Below the pieces are notes generated by a model that was not told the DNA's origin, made no database searches, and saw nothing but the letters and a program-made list of their open reading frames with translations. A stretch of 64,000 nucleotides of DNA from Mycolicibacterium iranicum (GTDB lineage Bacteria; Actinomycetota; Actinomycetes; Mycobacteriales; Mycobacteriaceae). A program made the position numbers and the translations under genes. The stretch lies in the NCBI RefSeq assembly GCF_001650495.1, contig NZ_LWCS01000014.1, forward strand, positions 62,001 to 126,000. Direction: 5' to 3'. How positions within the stretch are numbered: position 1 is the first letter of the stretch; each line of letters begins with the position of its first letter. Positions 25,676 through 36,649 of this stretch are shown here, piece after piece.

Positions 25676-26824
25676 TCAGTTTATCGGAGAGTTCAACCAG
25701 CGCAGGTCGGCGAGAATGCCTCTGGCGGCGATGATTCCCTCGCCGGTCTGCCACACCTCGTTGTTCACCGCGAACACGCGACCGTCTCGGGTGGCCGACA
25801 ACCGTTTCCACGCATCGCTGTCCATCACCTTGGACGCGCGCTCGCGCGCCTCCGCGGTCGCGAACGACACGTACACGATGTCGCCCTCGGCCGCCGAGAA
25901 GTCCGGGGAGTCCCCGAGGTCCTCGTCGGAGATGCCGATCTCGATATAGGGCTTGTCGGTGAATCGTTGTGCGACAGGACGATCGACGCCCACGTCGGCG
26001 AGCACACTACCGGCGAAGTTGTCGGCGCCGAACACCCGCATCGTGGTGTCGGTGAGCTGCACGACCGACGCCTGGAAGTGAGTCGCGTCGTTGTCCACCG
26101 CGGTCCTGTCGGCCGCTCGGTCGAAGTCCTCGATCAGCGCGTCGGCGGCCTCCCGCCGACCGGTGGCCTCGCCAACCGTGCGTAGGTTGTCTTTCCACGC
26201 AGCCCCTGGCGCACCGCCGAACACGGTCGGGGCGATCTCCGACAGCTCCGGATACTGCGCGGGCGTCAGCGTCACCGACCCGAGGATGAGGTCGGGGTCG
26301 GCTTCGCGGATCGCCTCAAGGTCGGGATCGGTTCGGTGTCCGGCTCCGGGCAGCTGGTGCACGGCGCCGCCCAGGTAGGACGGCTGCGCATCGGAGCCGT
26401 CGGGGACGGCGGCGGCGGCGATGCGCGACTGCAGGCCCAGCGCACACAGCGCATCCAGCTGATCGCCGGAGAGCACCACGATCCGCTGGGGATCGGCGCG
26501 CACCGTCGTCGTCTCGGGGATGGGCGGCGATACGCCGTGCCCGGTCGCATTGCGCACGGCGCGGTCGGGCGGTCCCTCCTCGAGCCGCGCCGGTTCGGGT
26601 GCACAGGATTCGTCGGGTCGCCGGTCGTTGCCCAGGACGCCCGCCCCCGCGATGCGCGTCGTGCTGGTGATGACCGAACTGCCGGGGCCACCGGTGCCCG
26701 CCGCGGGGGAATCGTCGGGGGAGCCGCAACCATTCAGGGCGACCACGACGACCGCGGTGCTCAGCGCTGCCAATCCTGCGGACCGGGAGATCCGATGGCC
26801 TGCCCGCGCTCCCCTGAACAGCAC
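25676..26824 (-). CDS. fecB: Periplasmic iron-siderophore binding lipoprotein (FecB-like)
   Basis: The 382-residue protein begins with a signal sequence ending L-N-G-C (Asn at -2 is unusual), then a low-complexity Ser/Gly linker and a class III periplasmic binding domain: PQRIVVLSGDQLDALCALGL, L-E-A-I-R-E-A-D-P-D-L-I-L-G-S and P-T-V-F-G-G. It matches M. tuberculosis FecB (Rv3044). GTG 26824 is chosen because a minus-strand TACGGT (26831-26836) lies 6 nt upstream, so the transcript is probably leaderless. No permease genes are adjacent. It diverges from ctaD. Confidence 0.88.
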   Translation of the reverse strand: MLFRGARAGHRISRSAGLAALSTAVVVVALNGCGSPDDSPAAGTGGPGSSVITSTTRIAGAGVLGNDRRPDESCAPEPARLEEGPPDRAVRNATGHGVSPPIPETTTVRADPQRIVVLSGDQLDALCALGLQSRIAAAAVPDGSDAQPSYLGGAVHQLPGAGHRTDPDLEAIREADPDLILGSVTLTPAQYPELSEIAPTVFGGAPGAAWKDNLRTVGEATGRREAADALIEDFDRAADRTAVDNDATHFQASVVQLTDTTMRVFGADNFAGSVLADVGVDRPVAQRFTDKPYIEIGISDEDLGDSPDFSAAEGDIVYVSFATAEARERASKVMDSDAWKRLSATRDGRVFAVNNEVWQTGEGIIAARGILADLRWLNSPIN

Positions 26825-26908
26825 GCGGAGACCGTAACATCCTGTCGCTTCGCAGCAGGTCAACGCCTGTCGCGCGATCAAGCTGGCATCAATTACGACA
26901 GTTTGTAG

Positions 26909-30014
<3,106 letters not shown>

Positions 30015-30020
30015 TCACCT

Positions 30021-30081
30021 GCCGAAACTGCATTCCGCGCGGTGTTTTCGTGGGCTGGGCCGCGTGGAATGCAGTTTCGGC
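30021..30081. terminator. 22-bp inverted repeat, bidirectional terminator or repeat element
   Basis: The arms 30021-30042 and 30060-30081 are complementary over 22 bp with a single G/T position (a G-U pair in RNA), around a 17-nt loop. It lies between the convergent serB2 and mocR genes, 6 bp after one stop and 8 bp before the other. It lacks a T-run, so it may be a mobile palindromic element used as a terminator. Confidence 0.65.
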
Positions 30082-30089
30082 GGAGGTTG

Positions 30090-31532
30090 TCAGACGACGA
30101 CCGCAGAAGGTTCCGCGGCGGTGAGACCGGTGACGCTGCGCCACGCACGCGCGAGCAGTTCGATGGCTTCGACGAGCTGATCGTCGGGCAGCGTGAACGG
30201 CACCCGGATGAAGCGCTCGAGCGTGCCGTCAAGTCCGAACCGCGGGCCGGGCGGGATCTCCAAGCCCATGCGTGACGCGGCAGCCGACAACGCCGAGCTC
30301 ATCGGTGCGGGCAGCCGCACCCACAGCGACAGGCCACCCTTGCCGGGTACGGGCTCCCAGTCGGGCAGATGCTGATCCAACAGTCGTAGCAGCAGAGCAC
30401 GTCGCGATCGCAGAATGTCGCGCCGCTCGGGCAGCACCTCGTCCTCTGCGGCCAGAAGGCTTGCGGCAGCGATCTGTTCGACGATGGGGGTGCCCATGTC
30501 GATCGCCGGGCGTAGCGTTCCGATCGTCGCCAGCGTGCTGCGGTCCGCCCGGATCCAGCCGATCCGCAAGCCACCCCAGAAGGACTTCGACATCGAGCCG
30601 ACCGTGATCACCAGGTCGCGACGCGCCGTCACGACCGACGCGAACGGCGGCGGCACCTGCTCATCGAGCCACATGTCTCTGATCGTCTCGTCGACGATGG
30701 TGCGGGTACGGGTCTCACTGATGATCCGCGCCAACCGCTTCCGGTCCGCCACCGGCATCGTCATCCCGGTCGGGTTGTGGTTGTCCGGGATCAGATAGGC
30801 CAGATTCGGCGCGAGCTGACGGACGGCCGCTTCCACCGCGTCGAGTTCCCAGCCGTCGGGGGCCAGCGCAACGGGAACGGGTCGCACGCCGCGGGTGGCC
30901 ATCGCGGCCAGAGCGCCGTGATAGGTGGGCTGTTCGACGAGCACCCTGTCCTCGGGCTGGGTGTAGGTCGCCAGGATCAGACCGATCGCGTGCAGCGCGC
31001 CCGTCGTCACCATGACCTCGTCGGGATCCGTGGGAAGACCACGCGCGCAATACCTTTCGGCGATGGCAGAGCGAAGCGCAGGAACCCCGATCAGTTCGAT
31101 GCCGATATCGTTCAGATACGGCATGACCTGTTCGGCCGCGTCGGCGAACGACCGCGCCAGCACCGCCGCCGGACCGGCCAGCGTCGCGGCGGCGAGATTG
31201 GCAGCTGTGGACGTGATGCGAGCAGGTGGTGCCGGCGCGACGGGCAGCGCGGTCGTGCTGCGCGCACCGCGACGGGCGTTGAGGTATCCGTCGTCGCGTA
31301 GTTGGGTGTAGGCGGCGGTGACGGTGGTGCGGGACACCCGCAGTGCGTCGGCCAGCGCACGCTCGCTCGGCAGGCGCGCGCCCACGGGCAGCCGTCCGTC
31401 GATGATCAACAGGCGGATCGCGTCGGCGAGGCCGATATAGGCCGGTCCGCTGCGACTGGATGTCCGCCAGTTGCCGAGCTCGCGGACCATAAGGTCCACA
31501 TCGAGCGATCTGGTAGCCAGTGCGTCAGTCAT
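30090..31532 (-). CDS. MocR-family regulator (GntR helix-turn-helix + aminotransferase fold), YczR type
   Basis: The 480 residues comprise a GntR winged helix (ALADALRVSRTTVTAAYTQLRDDGYL near residues 60-85), a linker, and a fold-type I aminotransferase domain with TTGALHAI, DNHNPTG, and a PLP lysine motif GSMSKSFWGGLRIGW. Such regulators bind PLP and control vitamin B6, GABA or membrane-protein genes. Divergent to it is a YczE-type membrane protein, the pairing known as yczR-yczE. An inverted repeat at 31550-31576 lies just before the start. Confidence 0.92.
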   Translation of the reverse strand: MTDALATRSLDVDLMVRELGNWRTSSRSGPAYIGLADAIRLLIIDGRLPVGARLPSERALADALRVSRTTVTAAYTQLRDDGYLNARRGARSTTALPVAPAPPARITSTAANLAAATLAGPAAVLARSFADAAEQVMPYLNDIGIELIGVPALRSAIAERYCARGLPTDPDEVMVTTGALHAIGLILATYTQPEDRVLVEQPTYHGALAAMATRGVRPVPVALAPDGWELDAVEAAVRQLAPNLAYLIPDNHNPTGMTMPVADRKRLARIISETRTRTIVDETIRDMWLDEQVPPPFASVVTARRDLVITVGSMSKSFWGGLRIGWIRADRSTLATIGTLRPAIDMGTPIVEQIAAASLLAAEDEVLPERRDILRSRRALLLRLLDQHLPDWEPVPGKGGLSLWVRLPAPMSSALSAAASRMGLEIPPGPRFGLDGTLERFIRVPFTLPDDQLVEAIELLARAWRSVTGLTAAEPSAVVV

Positions 31533-31549
31533 TGGCGCCAGTATCGCCC

Positions 31550-31576
31550 AACTGGATATTGAAGATCAAGCCAGTT
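31550..31576. promoter_or_regulatory. Candidate MocR operator, AACTGG...CCAGTT
   Basis: An inverted repeat with 6-bp arms (31550-31555 and 31571-31576) separated by 15 bp lies between the mocR start and the divergent small gene/yczE unit. MocR regulators often bind widely spaced repeats of this type. Confidence 0.5.
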
Positions 31577-31595
31577 CGAGAAGATTATTGGCTGC

Positions 31596-31748
31596 ATGAA
31601 CCACTGGATATCTCGACTGGCACACCGGCTGGCTGATCTCTACTACATGCCGCCGGTGGCAGGCATGCTCGACGAACGCGACGCGGACGCTCGTCGCGTG
31701 CGTAGCGAGCTTGATGCCATCCGCATGCACTTCCCGGATCACGCGTAA
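31596..31748 (+). CDS. Small 50-aa protein upstream of yczE
   Basis: ATG 31596 to TAA 31746-31748 encodes MNHWISRLAHRLADLYYMPP followed by 30 residues with a charged D-E-R-D-A-D-A-R-R-V-R-S-E-L-D-A-I-R helix and an end at FPDHA. The next gene (TTG 31749) starts with no gap, and the codons look like those of mycobacterial genes. An amphipathic first helix plus an acidic/basic second helix suggests a small membrane-associated or regulatory partner of YczE. It is too short for many gene finders. Function unknown; translation is inferred. Confidence 0.6.
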   Translation: MNHWISRLAHRLADLYYMPPVAGMLDERDADARRVRSELDAIRMHFPDHA

Positions 31749-32492
31749 TTGTCCGCGACAACACGCGCGCTGGCACTGCTCGTCGGGCTGTCGGGTTATG
31801 GCCTGTCGATGGCGATGATGGTCCGAAGTGGCCTCGGACTGGACCCTTGGGACGTCTTCCATCAGGGCCTGGCGCTGCGGACCGGCATGTCGATCGGACT
31901 GGCCTCTGCGGTGGTCGGCGTGGCGGTGCTGCTGGCCTGGATCCCGTTACGGAACCGGCCCGGCATCGGCACTGTGGCCAACGTCGTCGTCATCGCGGTC
32001 ACCGTCGACCTCGCGCTGTGGCTGATCCCCACGCCGACGTCCGTGACTGTGCGGATCGCGCTCATGCTGGGGGCAGTGGTGCTGAATGCTGGCAGCACGG
32101 TCCTCTACATCGGTGCCGGCCTCGGCCCGGGGCCTCGCGATGGGCTGATGACCGGACTGGTCATGCGCACCGGCAGATCGGTTCGGTTGGTGCGCACCGC
32201 TATCGAGGTGTCGGTCCTGACCGTGGGCTGGCTCCTCGGCGGGACGGTCGGCATCGGCACGGTCCTGTACGCGTTCGGTATCGGGCCGCTGGTGCAGTTG
32301 TTCGTTCGGTTGACGCCTGACCGGGTGCTCGCGGTGAGTGGGTGGGCTCGTGTGGACTCAGCCCAGCGAGGCGTCGATGCAGCGGGCTCCGAAGATATAA
32401 TCGGCCAGCATGCCCGCAAGCCCCACCGTGCCGAATCGGTCACGCAGTCGTGCGGGGACGATCTGCAGGCGACGGGTGGCCAGGGGCAGTGA
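31749..32492 (+). CDS. YczE/YyaS/YitT-type integral membrane protein
   Basis: The 247-residue protein begins with a run of hydrophobic helices (ALALLVGLSGYGLSMAMMVRSG), then G-L-D-P-W-D-V-F-H-Q-G, I-G-A-G-L-G-P-G-P-R-D-G-L-M-T-G and a final transmembrane pair ending near residue 200. This matches YczE proteins controlled by MocR regulators. The last 45 residues are hydrophilic and unlike the family, and a minus-strand small frame overlaps them. It starts at TTG 31749, directly after the stop of the 50-aa gene. Transport role unknown. Confidence 0.82.
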   Translation: MSATTRALALLVGLSGYGLSMAMMVRSGLGLDPWDVFHQGLALRTGMSIGLASAVVGVAVLLAWIPLRNRPGIGTVANVVVIAVTVDLALWLIPTPTSVTVRIALMLGAVVLNAGSTVLYIGAGLGPGPRDGLMTGLVMRTGRSVRLVRTAIEVSVLTVGWLLGGTVGIGTVLYAFGIGPLVQLFVRLTPDRVLAVSGWARVDSAQRGVDAAGSEDIIGQHARKPHRAESVTQSCGDDLQATGGQGQ

Positions 32493-32525
32493 CCTCGCGT
32501 AGACACTCTCTCCAATGCCGGCCAT
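32358..32525 (-). CDS. Possible 55-aa protein antisense to yczE 3' end
   Basis: A frame from ATG 32525 to TGA 32358 encodes MAGIGESVYARSLPLATRRL, then a segment with D-R-F-G-T-V-G-L-A-G-M-L-A-D-Y-I-F-G-A-R-C-I-D-A-S-L-G. The hydrophobic and glycine pattern looks like a real protein, while the plus-strand frame (the YczE tail) looks unnatural and contains a rare ATA codon. It could be a genuine small gene that trims the reliable part of YczE. Evidence is composition only. Confidence 0.35.
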   Translation of the reverse strand: MAGIGESVYARSLPLATRRLQIVPARLRDRFGTVGLAGMLADYIFGARCIDASLG

Positions 32526-32535
32526 CAGCGTGGGG

Positions 32536-33201
32536 ATGAGCGGAGAGGACACGCTCAGTCTTCTCGTCGACGACGCCATCGCGCTGGTCGACCGTGTCCC
32601 CCGCGCAGTTCTGGGGATCGCGGGGAGTCCGGGAACAGGCAAGACCACGCTCGTCGACTGCCTGTTGGCGCGCATCGCGCAGCGCAAGGGGTCGGGGTGG
32701 GCCGCGCACGTGCCGATGGACGGATTCCACCTGGCCGACGCCCAGCTGCGCCGTCTCGGCACACTCGACCGCAAGGGCGCGCCGGAGACGTTCGACCCGG
32801 CGGGATACGCACACCTGCTCGAACGAGTGCGGGACGAGACCCAGACCGAGGTCTACGTCCCCGGCTTCGATCGCGATCTCGAGCAGCCGCTGGCCGCCGC
32901 GCTGGTGGTGCTCCCCGGCGTCCGCCTGGTGATCACCGAAGGCAACTACCTGCTGCTCGACACCGAACCGTGGGCGCGGGCGCGGCGTGCGATGGATTGC
33001 GTGTGGTTCGTCGACTCCGCCGAGGCGCTGCGACTGGACCGGCTCGTCGCTCGTCACGTCGAATTCGGCAAGCCGGCCGCCGCCGCGCGCGCCTGGGTGG
33101 CCGATGTCGATCAGGCCAACGCGGCTCTGGTGTCGCCGACGGCGCGGTCCGCTGACCGGGTGATCCTCAACGGCGCGGCAGGCTGGGCGATTTCGGGGTG
33201 A
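32536..33201 (+). CDS. P-loop nucleoside/nucleotide kinase family protein
   Basis: The 221-residue protein has Walker A GIAGSPGTGKTTLVDCL near residue 34, VPMDGFHLADAQLRRLG (substrate Asp region), and EGNYLLLDTEPW, as in uridine kinase/pantothenate kinase-like small-molecule kinases. The phosphate acceptor is not known. ATG 32536 is used; an ATG at 32515 is also possible and adds seven residues. Confidence 0.85.
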   Translation: MSGEDTLSLLVDDAIALVDRVPRAVLGIAGSPGTGKTTLVDCLLARIAQRKGSGWAAHVPMDGFHLADAQLRRLGTLDRKGAPETFDPAGYAHLLERVRDETQTEVYVPGFDRDLEQPLAAALVVLPGVRLVITEGNYLLLDTEPWARARRAMDCVWFVDSAEALRLDRLVARHVEFGKPAAAARAWVADVDQANAALVSPTARSADRVILNGAAGWAISG

Positions 33202-33247
33202 ATGAGCGCGGCGGCGCCCGCCGAAGCCGGCTGACTACGATGGGCGG

Positions 33248-34090
33248 GTGCCTGTCGAGGAAGAAGAAGCAGCCGACCCCGACCTGCTGATCGACTTCGC
33301 GAAAGTCAGTCTGCGCCGTAACGGCCGAGTCCTTGTCGGACCCGTGACGTGGACGGTCGAACTCGATGAGCGCTGGGTGGTGATCGGCCCCAACGGGGCG
33401 GGCAAGACCTCGCTACTGCGTATGGCCGCGGCCATGGAACATCCGTCGTCAGGCACTGCCTACGTGCTCGGTGAACGTCTCGGCCGGGTCGACATGTCCG
33501 AGTTGCGGTCCCGCGTCGGCCTGAGCAGCGCCGCCCTGTCGCAACGCGTTCCCGACGACGAGGTGGTGCGCGACCTGGTCGTGTCCGCCGGCTACGCCGT
33601 GCTGGGGCGATGGCGGGAGAAATACGACGACGTCGACTACGAACAGGCGATCGACATGCTGGAGAGCGTCGGAGCCGAACACCTCGCGGAGCGCACCTAC
33701 GGCACCCTGTCGGAAGGTGAACGCAAGCGGGTGCTGATCGCGCGATCCCTGATGACCGATCCCGAACTGCTCCTGCTCGACGAACCCGCCGCCGGCCTCG
33801 ACCTGGGCGGCCGCGAGGAGCTCGTCGCGCGCATGAGCGACCTCGCCGCGGACCCCGACGCACCGGCCCTGGTGCTGGTGACTCACCACGTCGAAGAGAT
33901 TCCGCCCGGGTTCTCCCACTGCCTGATCCTGTCGGAGGGCACGGTGGTCGACGCCGGTCTCCTGACCGACGTGCTCACCGCCGAGAACCTGTCCACCGCG
34001 TTCGGTCAGTCGATCGCACTTGATGTCCTCGACGGACGCTACTTCGCGCGCCGTGTCCGAAGCCGCGCGGCGCACCGGAGGCGTGCATGA
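33248..34090 (+). CDS. ABC transporter ATP-binding protein (Rv3041c-like)
   Basis: The 280-residue ABC ATPase has Walker A GPNGAGKTSLLR, signature LSEGERKRVLIARSL, Walker B ELLLLDEPAAGLD and H-loop VTHHVEEI. It matches M. tuberculosis Rv3041c. No permease gene is adjacent. The GTG 33248 start is well supported by a TACGAT -10 hexamer at 33236-33241 with 6 nt spacing, so it is leaderless. It is translationally coupled to the Nudix gene (4-nt overlap). Confidence 0.92.
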   Translation: MPVEEEEAADPDLLIDFAKVSLRRNGRVLVGPVTWTVELDERWVVIGPNGAGKTSLLRMAAAMEHPSSGTAYVLGERLGRVDMSELRSRVGLSSAALSQRVPDDEVVRDLVVSAGYAVLGRWREKYDDVDYEQAIDMLESVGAEHLAERTYGTLSEGERKRVLIARSLMTDPELLLLDEPAAGLDLGGREELVARMSDLAADPDAPALVLVTHHVEEIPPGFSHCLILSEGTVVDAGLLTDVLTAENLSTAFGQSIALDVLDGRYFARRVRSRAAHRRRA

Positions 34091-34920
34091 CCGACTCAGA
34101 CCCCTTGATTCCCCGGCCCGCTGCGACGGTGATGCTGGTGCGCGATACGCCAGAAGGCATCAAGATCTTCCTGATGCGGAGGCATTCGGCGATGGACTTC
34201 GTCGCCGGCGTCATGGTTTTCCCCGGCGGCGGCGTCGACAACCGTGACCGCAACGCCGACGTCGCCTGGCACGGGCCCGACCGGACGTGGTGGGCGCACC
34301 GCTTCGGCGTCGACGAAGAACTCGCCGAGGCGCTGGTGTGCGCCGCCGCCAGGGAGACCTTCGAGGAATCAGGCGTGCTCTTCGCCGGCCCGGCCGACGA
34401 TCCCGACCTACTCGTCGACGACGCGTCGGTGTACCGCGATCAGCGGGCGGCGCTGGAGAACAAGTCGCTGTCCTTCGGGGAGTTCCTGCGTTCGGAGAAA
34501 CTCGTGTTGCGGGCGGACCTGCTGCGGCCGTGGGCGAATTGGGTGACCCCGAAAGAGGAACGCACCCGGCGCTACGACACCTACTTCTTCGTGGGCGCGC
34601 TGCCGCAGGGGCAGCGCGCCGACGGCGACAACACCGAGACCGACAAGGCCGACTGGGTGACCCCGCAGGCCGCACTCGACGACTTCGCCGAGGGCCGCAG
34701 TTTCCTGTTGCCTCCGACATGGACCCAGCTCGACGCACTCAACGGCCGCACCGTCGCCGAGGTCCTGGCGGTGGAACGTAAGATCGTGGCGATCGAACCG
34801 TCCCTGGAGGCCAAGAGAGGCGGCAACTGGGAGATCGAGTTCTTCAACAGTGACCGCTACAACGAGGCGCGCAACAGGCGCGCACCGCAGGGGTACACCG
34901 ACGGGGCGCCGCTCGCGTGA
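34087..34920 (+). CDS. Nudix hydrolase (Rv3040c-like, NUDT19 type)
   Basis: The 277-residue protein has a Nudix fold with an interrupted Nudix box: [13 protein letters not shown], an insertion, then [14 protein letters not shown] (R-E-T-x-E-E-S-G), as in NUDT19-like CoA diphosphatases. It may hydrolyse CoA or acyl-CoA, which fits the co-operonic enoyl-CoA hydratase. It starts at ATG 34087 in an ATGA overlap with the ABC gene, and its stop overlaps the GTG of echA17. Confidence 0.9.
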   Translation: MTDSDPLIPRPAATVMLVRDTPEGIKIFLMRRHSAMDFVAGVMVFPGGGVDNRDRNADVAWHGPDRTWWAHRFGVDEELAEALVCAAARETFEESGVLFAGPADDPDLLVDDASVYRDQRAALENKSLSFGEFLRSEKLVLRADLLRPWANWVTPKEERTRRYDTYFFVGALPQGQRADGDNTETDKADWVTPQAALDDFAEGRSFLLPPTWTQLDALNGRTVAEVLAVERKIVAIEPSLEAKRGGNWEIEFFNSDRYNEARNRRAPQGYTDGAPLA

Positions 34921-35576
34921 GGGAATTCGTCGGGGTCGTCTACCCCGAAGACGGTGCCGAACGCGGCATCGCGACGCTGCTTCTGTCGCGACCGCCCACC
35001 AACACGCTGACCCGGCAGGTTCACCGCGAGATCGCCGAGGCGGCGGCCGACATCGGCGCACGCCACGACATCGCCGCCGTCATCGTGTTCGGTGGTCACG
35101 AGATCTTCTCCGCAGGCGAGGACATGCCCGAGCTGCAGGCGCTGACCGCCGACGAGGCCGCGGTGGCGGCGCGCGTCAGTCAGGCAGCAATCGAGGCGCT
35201 GACCGACATTCCGAAGCCGACCGTCGCCGCGATCACCGGCTACGCTCTCGGAGCCGGCCTGACGCTGGCCCTGTCCGCCGACTGGCGGGTCAGCGGGGAC
35301 AACGTCAAGTTCGGCGCGACGGAGATCCTGTCAGGTCTGGCGCCGGTGGGCGGCGGGGCGGGCCGGCTGGCCGGCGCCGTCGGTGAGAGCAAGGCCAAGG
35401 ACCTGGTGTTCAGCGGACGGTTCGTCGACGCCCGCGAGGCCCTGAAGCTCGGCCTGATCGACGAGATGGTGGCTCCCGACGGTGTGTACGACGCCGCGCT
35501 CGCCTGGGCGAGGCGCTTCGTGGACTATCCGCCGCAGGTGCTGGCTGCGGCGAAAGCTTCGTTCGCAAGACGTTAG
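34917..35576 (+). CDS. echA17: Enoyl-CoA hydratase/isomerase family protein (EchA17-like)
   Basis: The 219-residue crotonase-fold protein has oxyanion-hole segments S-A-G-E-D-M and [13 protein letters not shown]. The first catalytic Glu lies in [10 protein letters not shown], but the second (Glu164 in rat hydratase, in M-E-M) is replaced by Asp in K-A-K-D-L-V-F-S-G. The C terminus is about 30 residues shorter than typical. It starts at GTG 34917 (GTGA overlap with the Nudix stop). Hydratase activity may be weak or altered. Confidence 0.87.
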   Translation: MREFVGVVYPEDGAERGIATLLLSRPPTNTLTRQVHREIAEAAADIGARHDIAAVIVFGGHEIFSAGEDMPELQALTADEAAVAARVSQAAIEALTDIPKPTVAAITGYALGAGLTLALSADWRVSGDNVKFGATEILSGLAPVGGGAGRLAGAVGESKAKDLVFSGRFVDAREALKLGLIDEMVAPDGVYDAALAWARRFVDYPPQVLAAAKASFARR

Positions 35577-35585
35577 GCTGCCCTG

Positions 35586-36623
35586 ATGACGGAAACGAAG
35601 GAAACAGGCGTCCACCCTGATGTCGCCGTCCCGGCTCCCGACCCTGATGTCGCCGTCCCGGCTCCGCAGCCCCACGCGACCAAGGAGCAGGTCGAAGCCG
35701 CGATGCACGACACGAAGCTGGCCCAGGTTCTCTATCACGACTGGGAGGCGGAGACCTACGACGAGAAGTGGTCGATCTCCTACGACCAGCGCTGCGTCGA
35801 TTATGCGCGTGGACGATTCGATGCCGCGGTGCCCGAAGGGGTCCAGCGCGAGCTGCCCTACGACCGGGCTCTGGAGCTCGGCTGCGGCACGGGCTTCTTT
35901 CTGCTCAACCTCATCCAGGCCGGGGTCGCCCGGCGGGGCTCGGTGACCGATCTGTCGCCCGGCATGGTCAAGGTGGCCACGCGCAACGGTCGATCACTGG
36001 GACTGGACATCGACGGTCGTGTCGCCGACGCGGAGGGCATCCCGTACGAGGACAACACCTTTGACCTCGTGGTCGGCCATGCGGTCCTGCATCACATCCC
36101 AGACGTCGAACTGTCGTTGCGTGAGGTCGTCCGGGTGCTCAAACCGGGCGGGCGGTTCGTGTTCGCCGGTGAACCCACGACCGTCGGAAACCGTTACGCC
36201 CGTGAGCTTTCCACGCTGACGTGGCGTGCCGCGACCAACGTCACGAAACTCCCGCTGCTGTCCGACTGGCGCCGCCCCCAAGCCGAGCTCGACGAGTCGT
36301 CGCGTGCCGCGGCATTGGAGGCGGTCGTCGATCTGCACACGTTCGATCCCGCCGACCTGGAGAAGATGGCAACCAACGCGGGCGCAATCGAGGTCCGCAC
36401 CGCCAGCGAGGAATTCACCGCGGCGATGCTGGGCTGGCCGATCCGCACGTTCGAGGCGGCCGTGCCGCCGGGGCGATTGGGTTGGGGTTGGGCGAAATTC
36501 GCGTTCGGCAGCTGGATGACGCTGTCGTGGGTGGATGCCAACGTCTTCCGCCGGGTGGTCCCCAAGGGCTGGTTCTACAACGTCATGGTGACGGGGGTCA
36601 AGCCGGGGGCTGAGAAGTCGTAG
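35586..36623 (+). CDS. SAM-dependent methyltransferase (Rv3038c-like)
   Basis: The 345-residue protein contains a class I methyltransferase domain: motif I LELGCGTGFFLLNL, VTDLSPGMVKVA, and VGHAVLHHIPDVE, then LREVVRVLKPGGRFVFAGE. The N terminus carries a tandem repeat PDVAVPAP-D-PDVAVPAP coded by two identical 25-bp units (35614-35638 and 35641-35665; period 27 bp). It resembles Rv3038c and lies 9 bp after echA17. Target unknown; the polysaccharide cluster nearby makes a carbohydrate methyl transfer plausible. Confidence 0.85.
   Translation: MTETKETGVHPDVAVPAPDPDVAVPAPQPHATKEQVEAAMHDTKLAQVLYHDWEAETYDEKWSISYDQRCVDYARGRFDAAVPEGVQRELPYDRALELGCGTGFFLLNLIQAGVARRGSVTDLSPGMVKVATRNGRSLGLDIDGRVADAEGIPYEDNTFDLVVGHAVLHHIPDVELSLREVVRVLKPGGRFVFAGEPTTVGNRYARELSTLTWRAATNVTKLPLLSDWRRPQAELDESSRAAALEAVVDLHTFDPADLEKMATNAGAIEVRTASEEFTAAMLGWPIRTFEAAVPPGRLGWGWAKFAFGSWMTLSWVDANVFRRVVPKGWFYNVMVTGVKPGAEKS
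35614..35665 (+). repeat. 27-bp tandem duplication inside the methyltransferase gene
   Basis: The 25-bp sequence at 35614-35638 is repeated exactly at 35641-35665. The repeat stays in frame and adds 9 residues. Confidence 0.85.
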
Positions 36624-36649
36624 CCTTCCGCCTCGACGATGTCAGGTAC

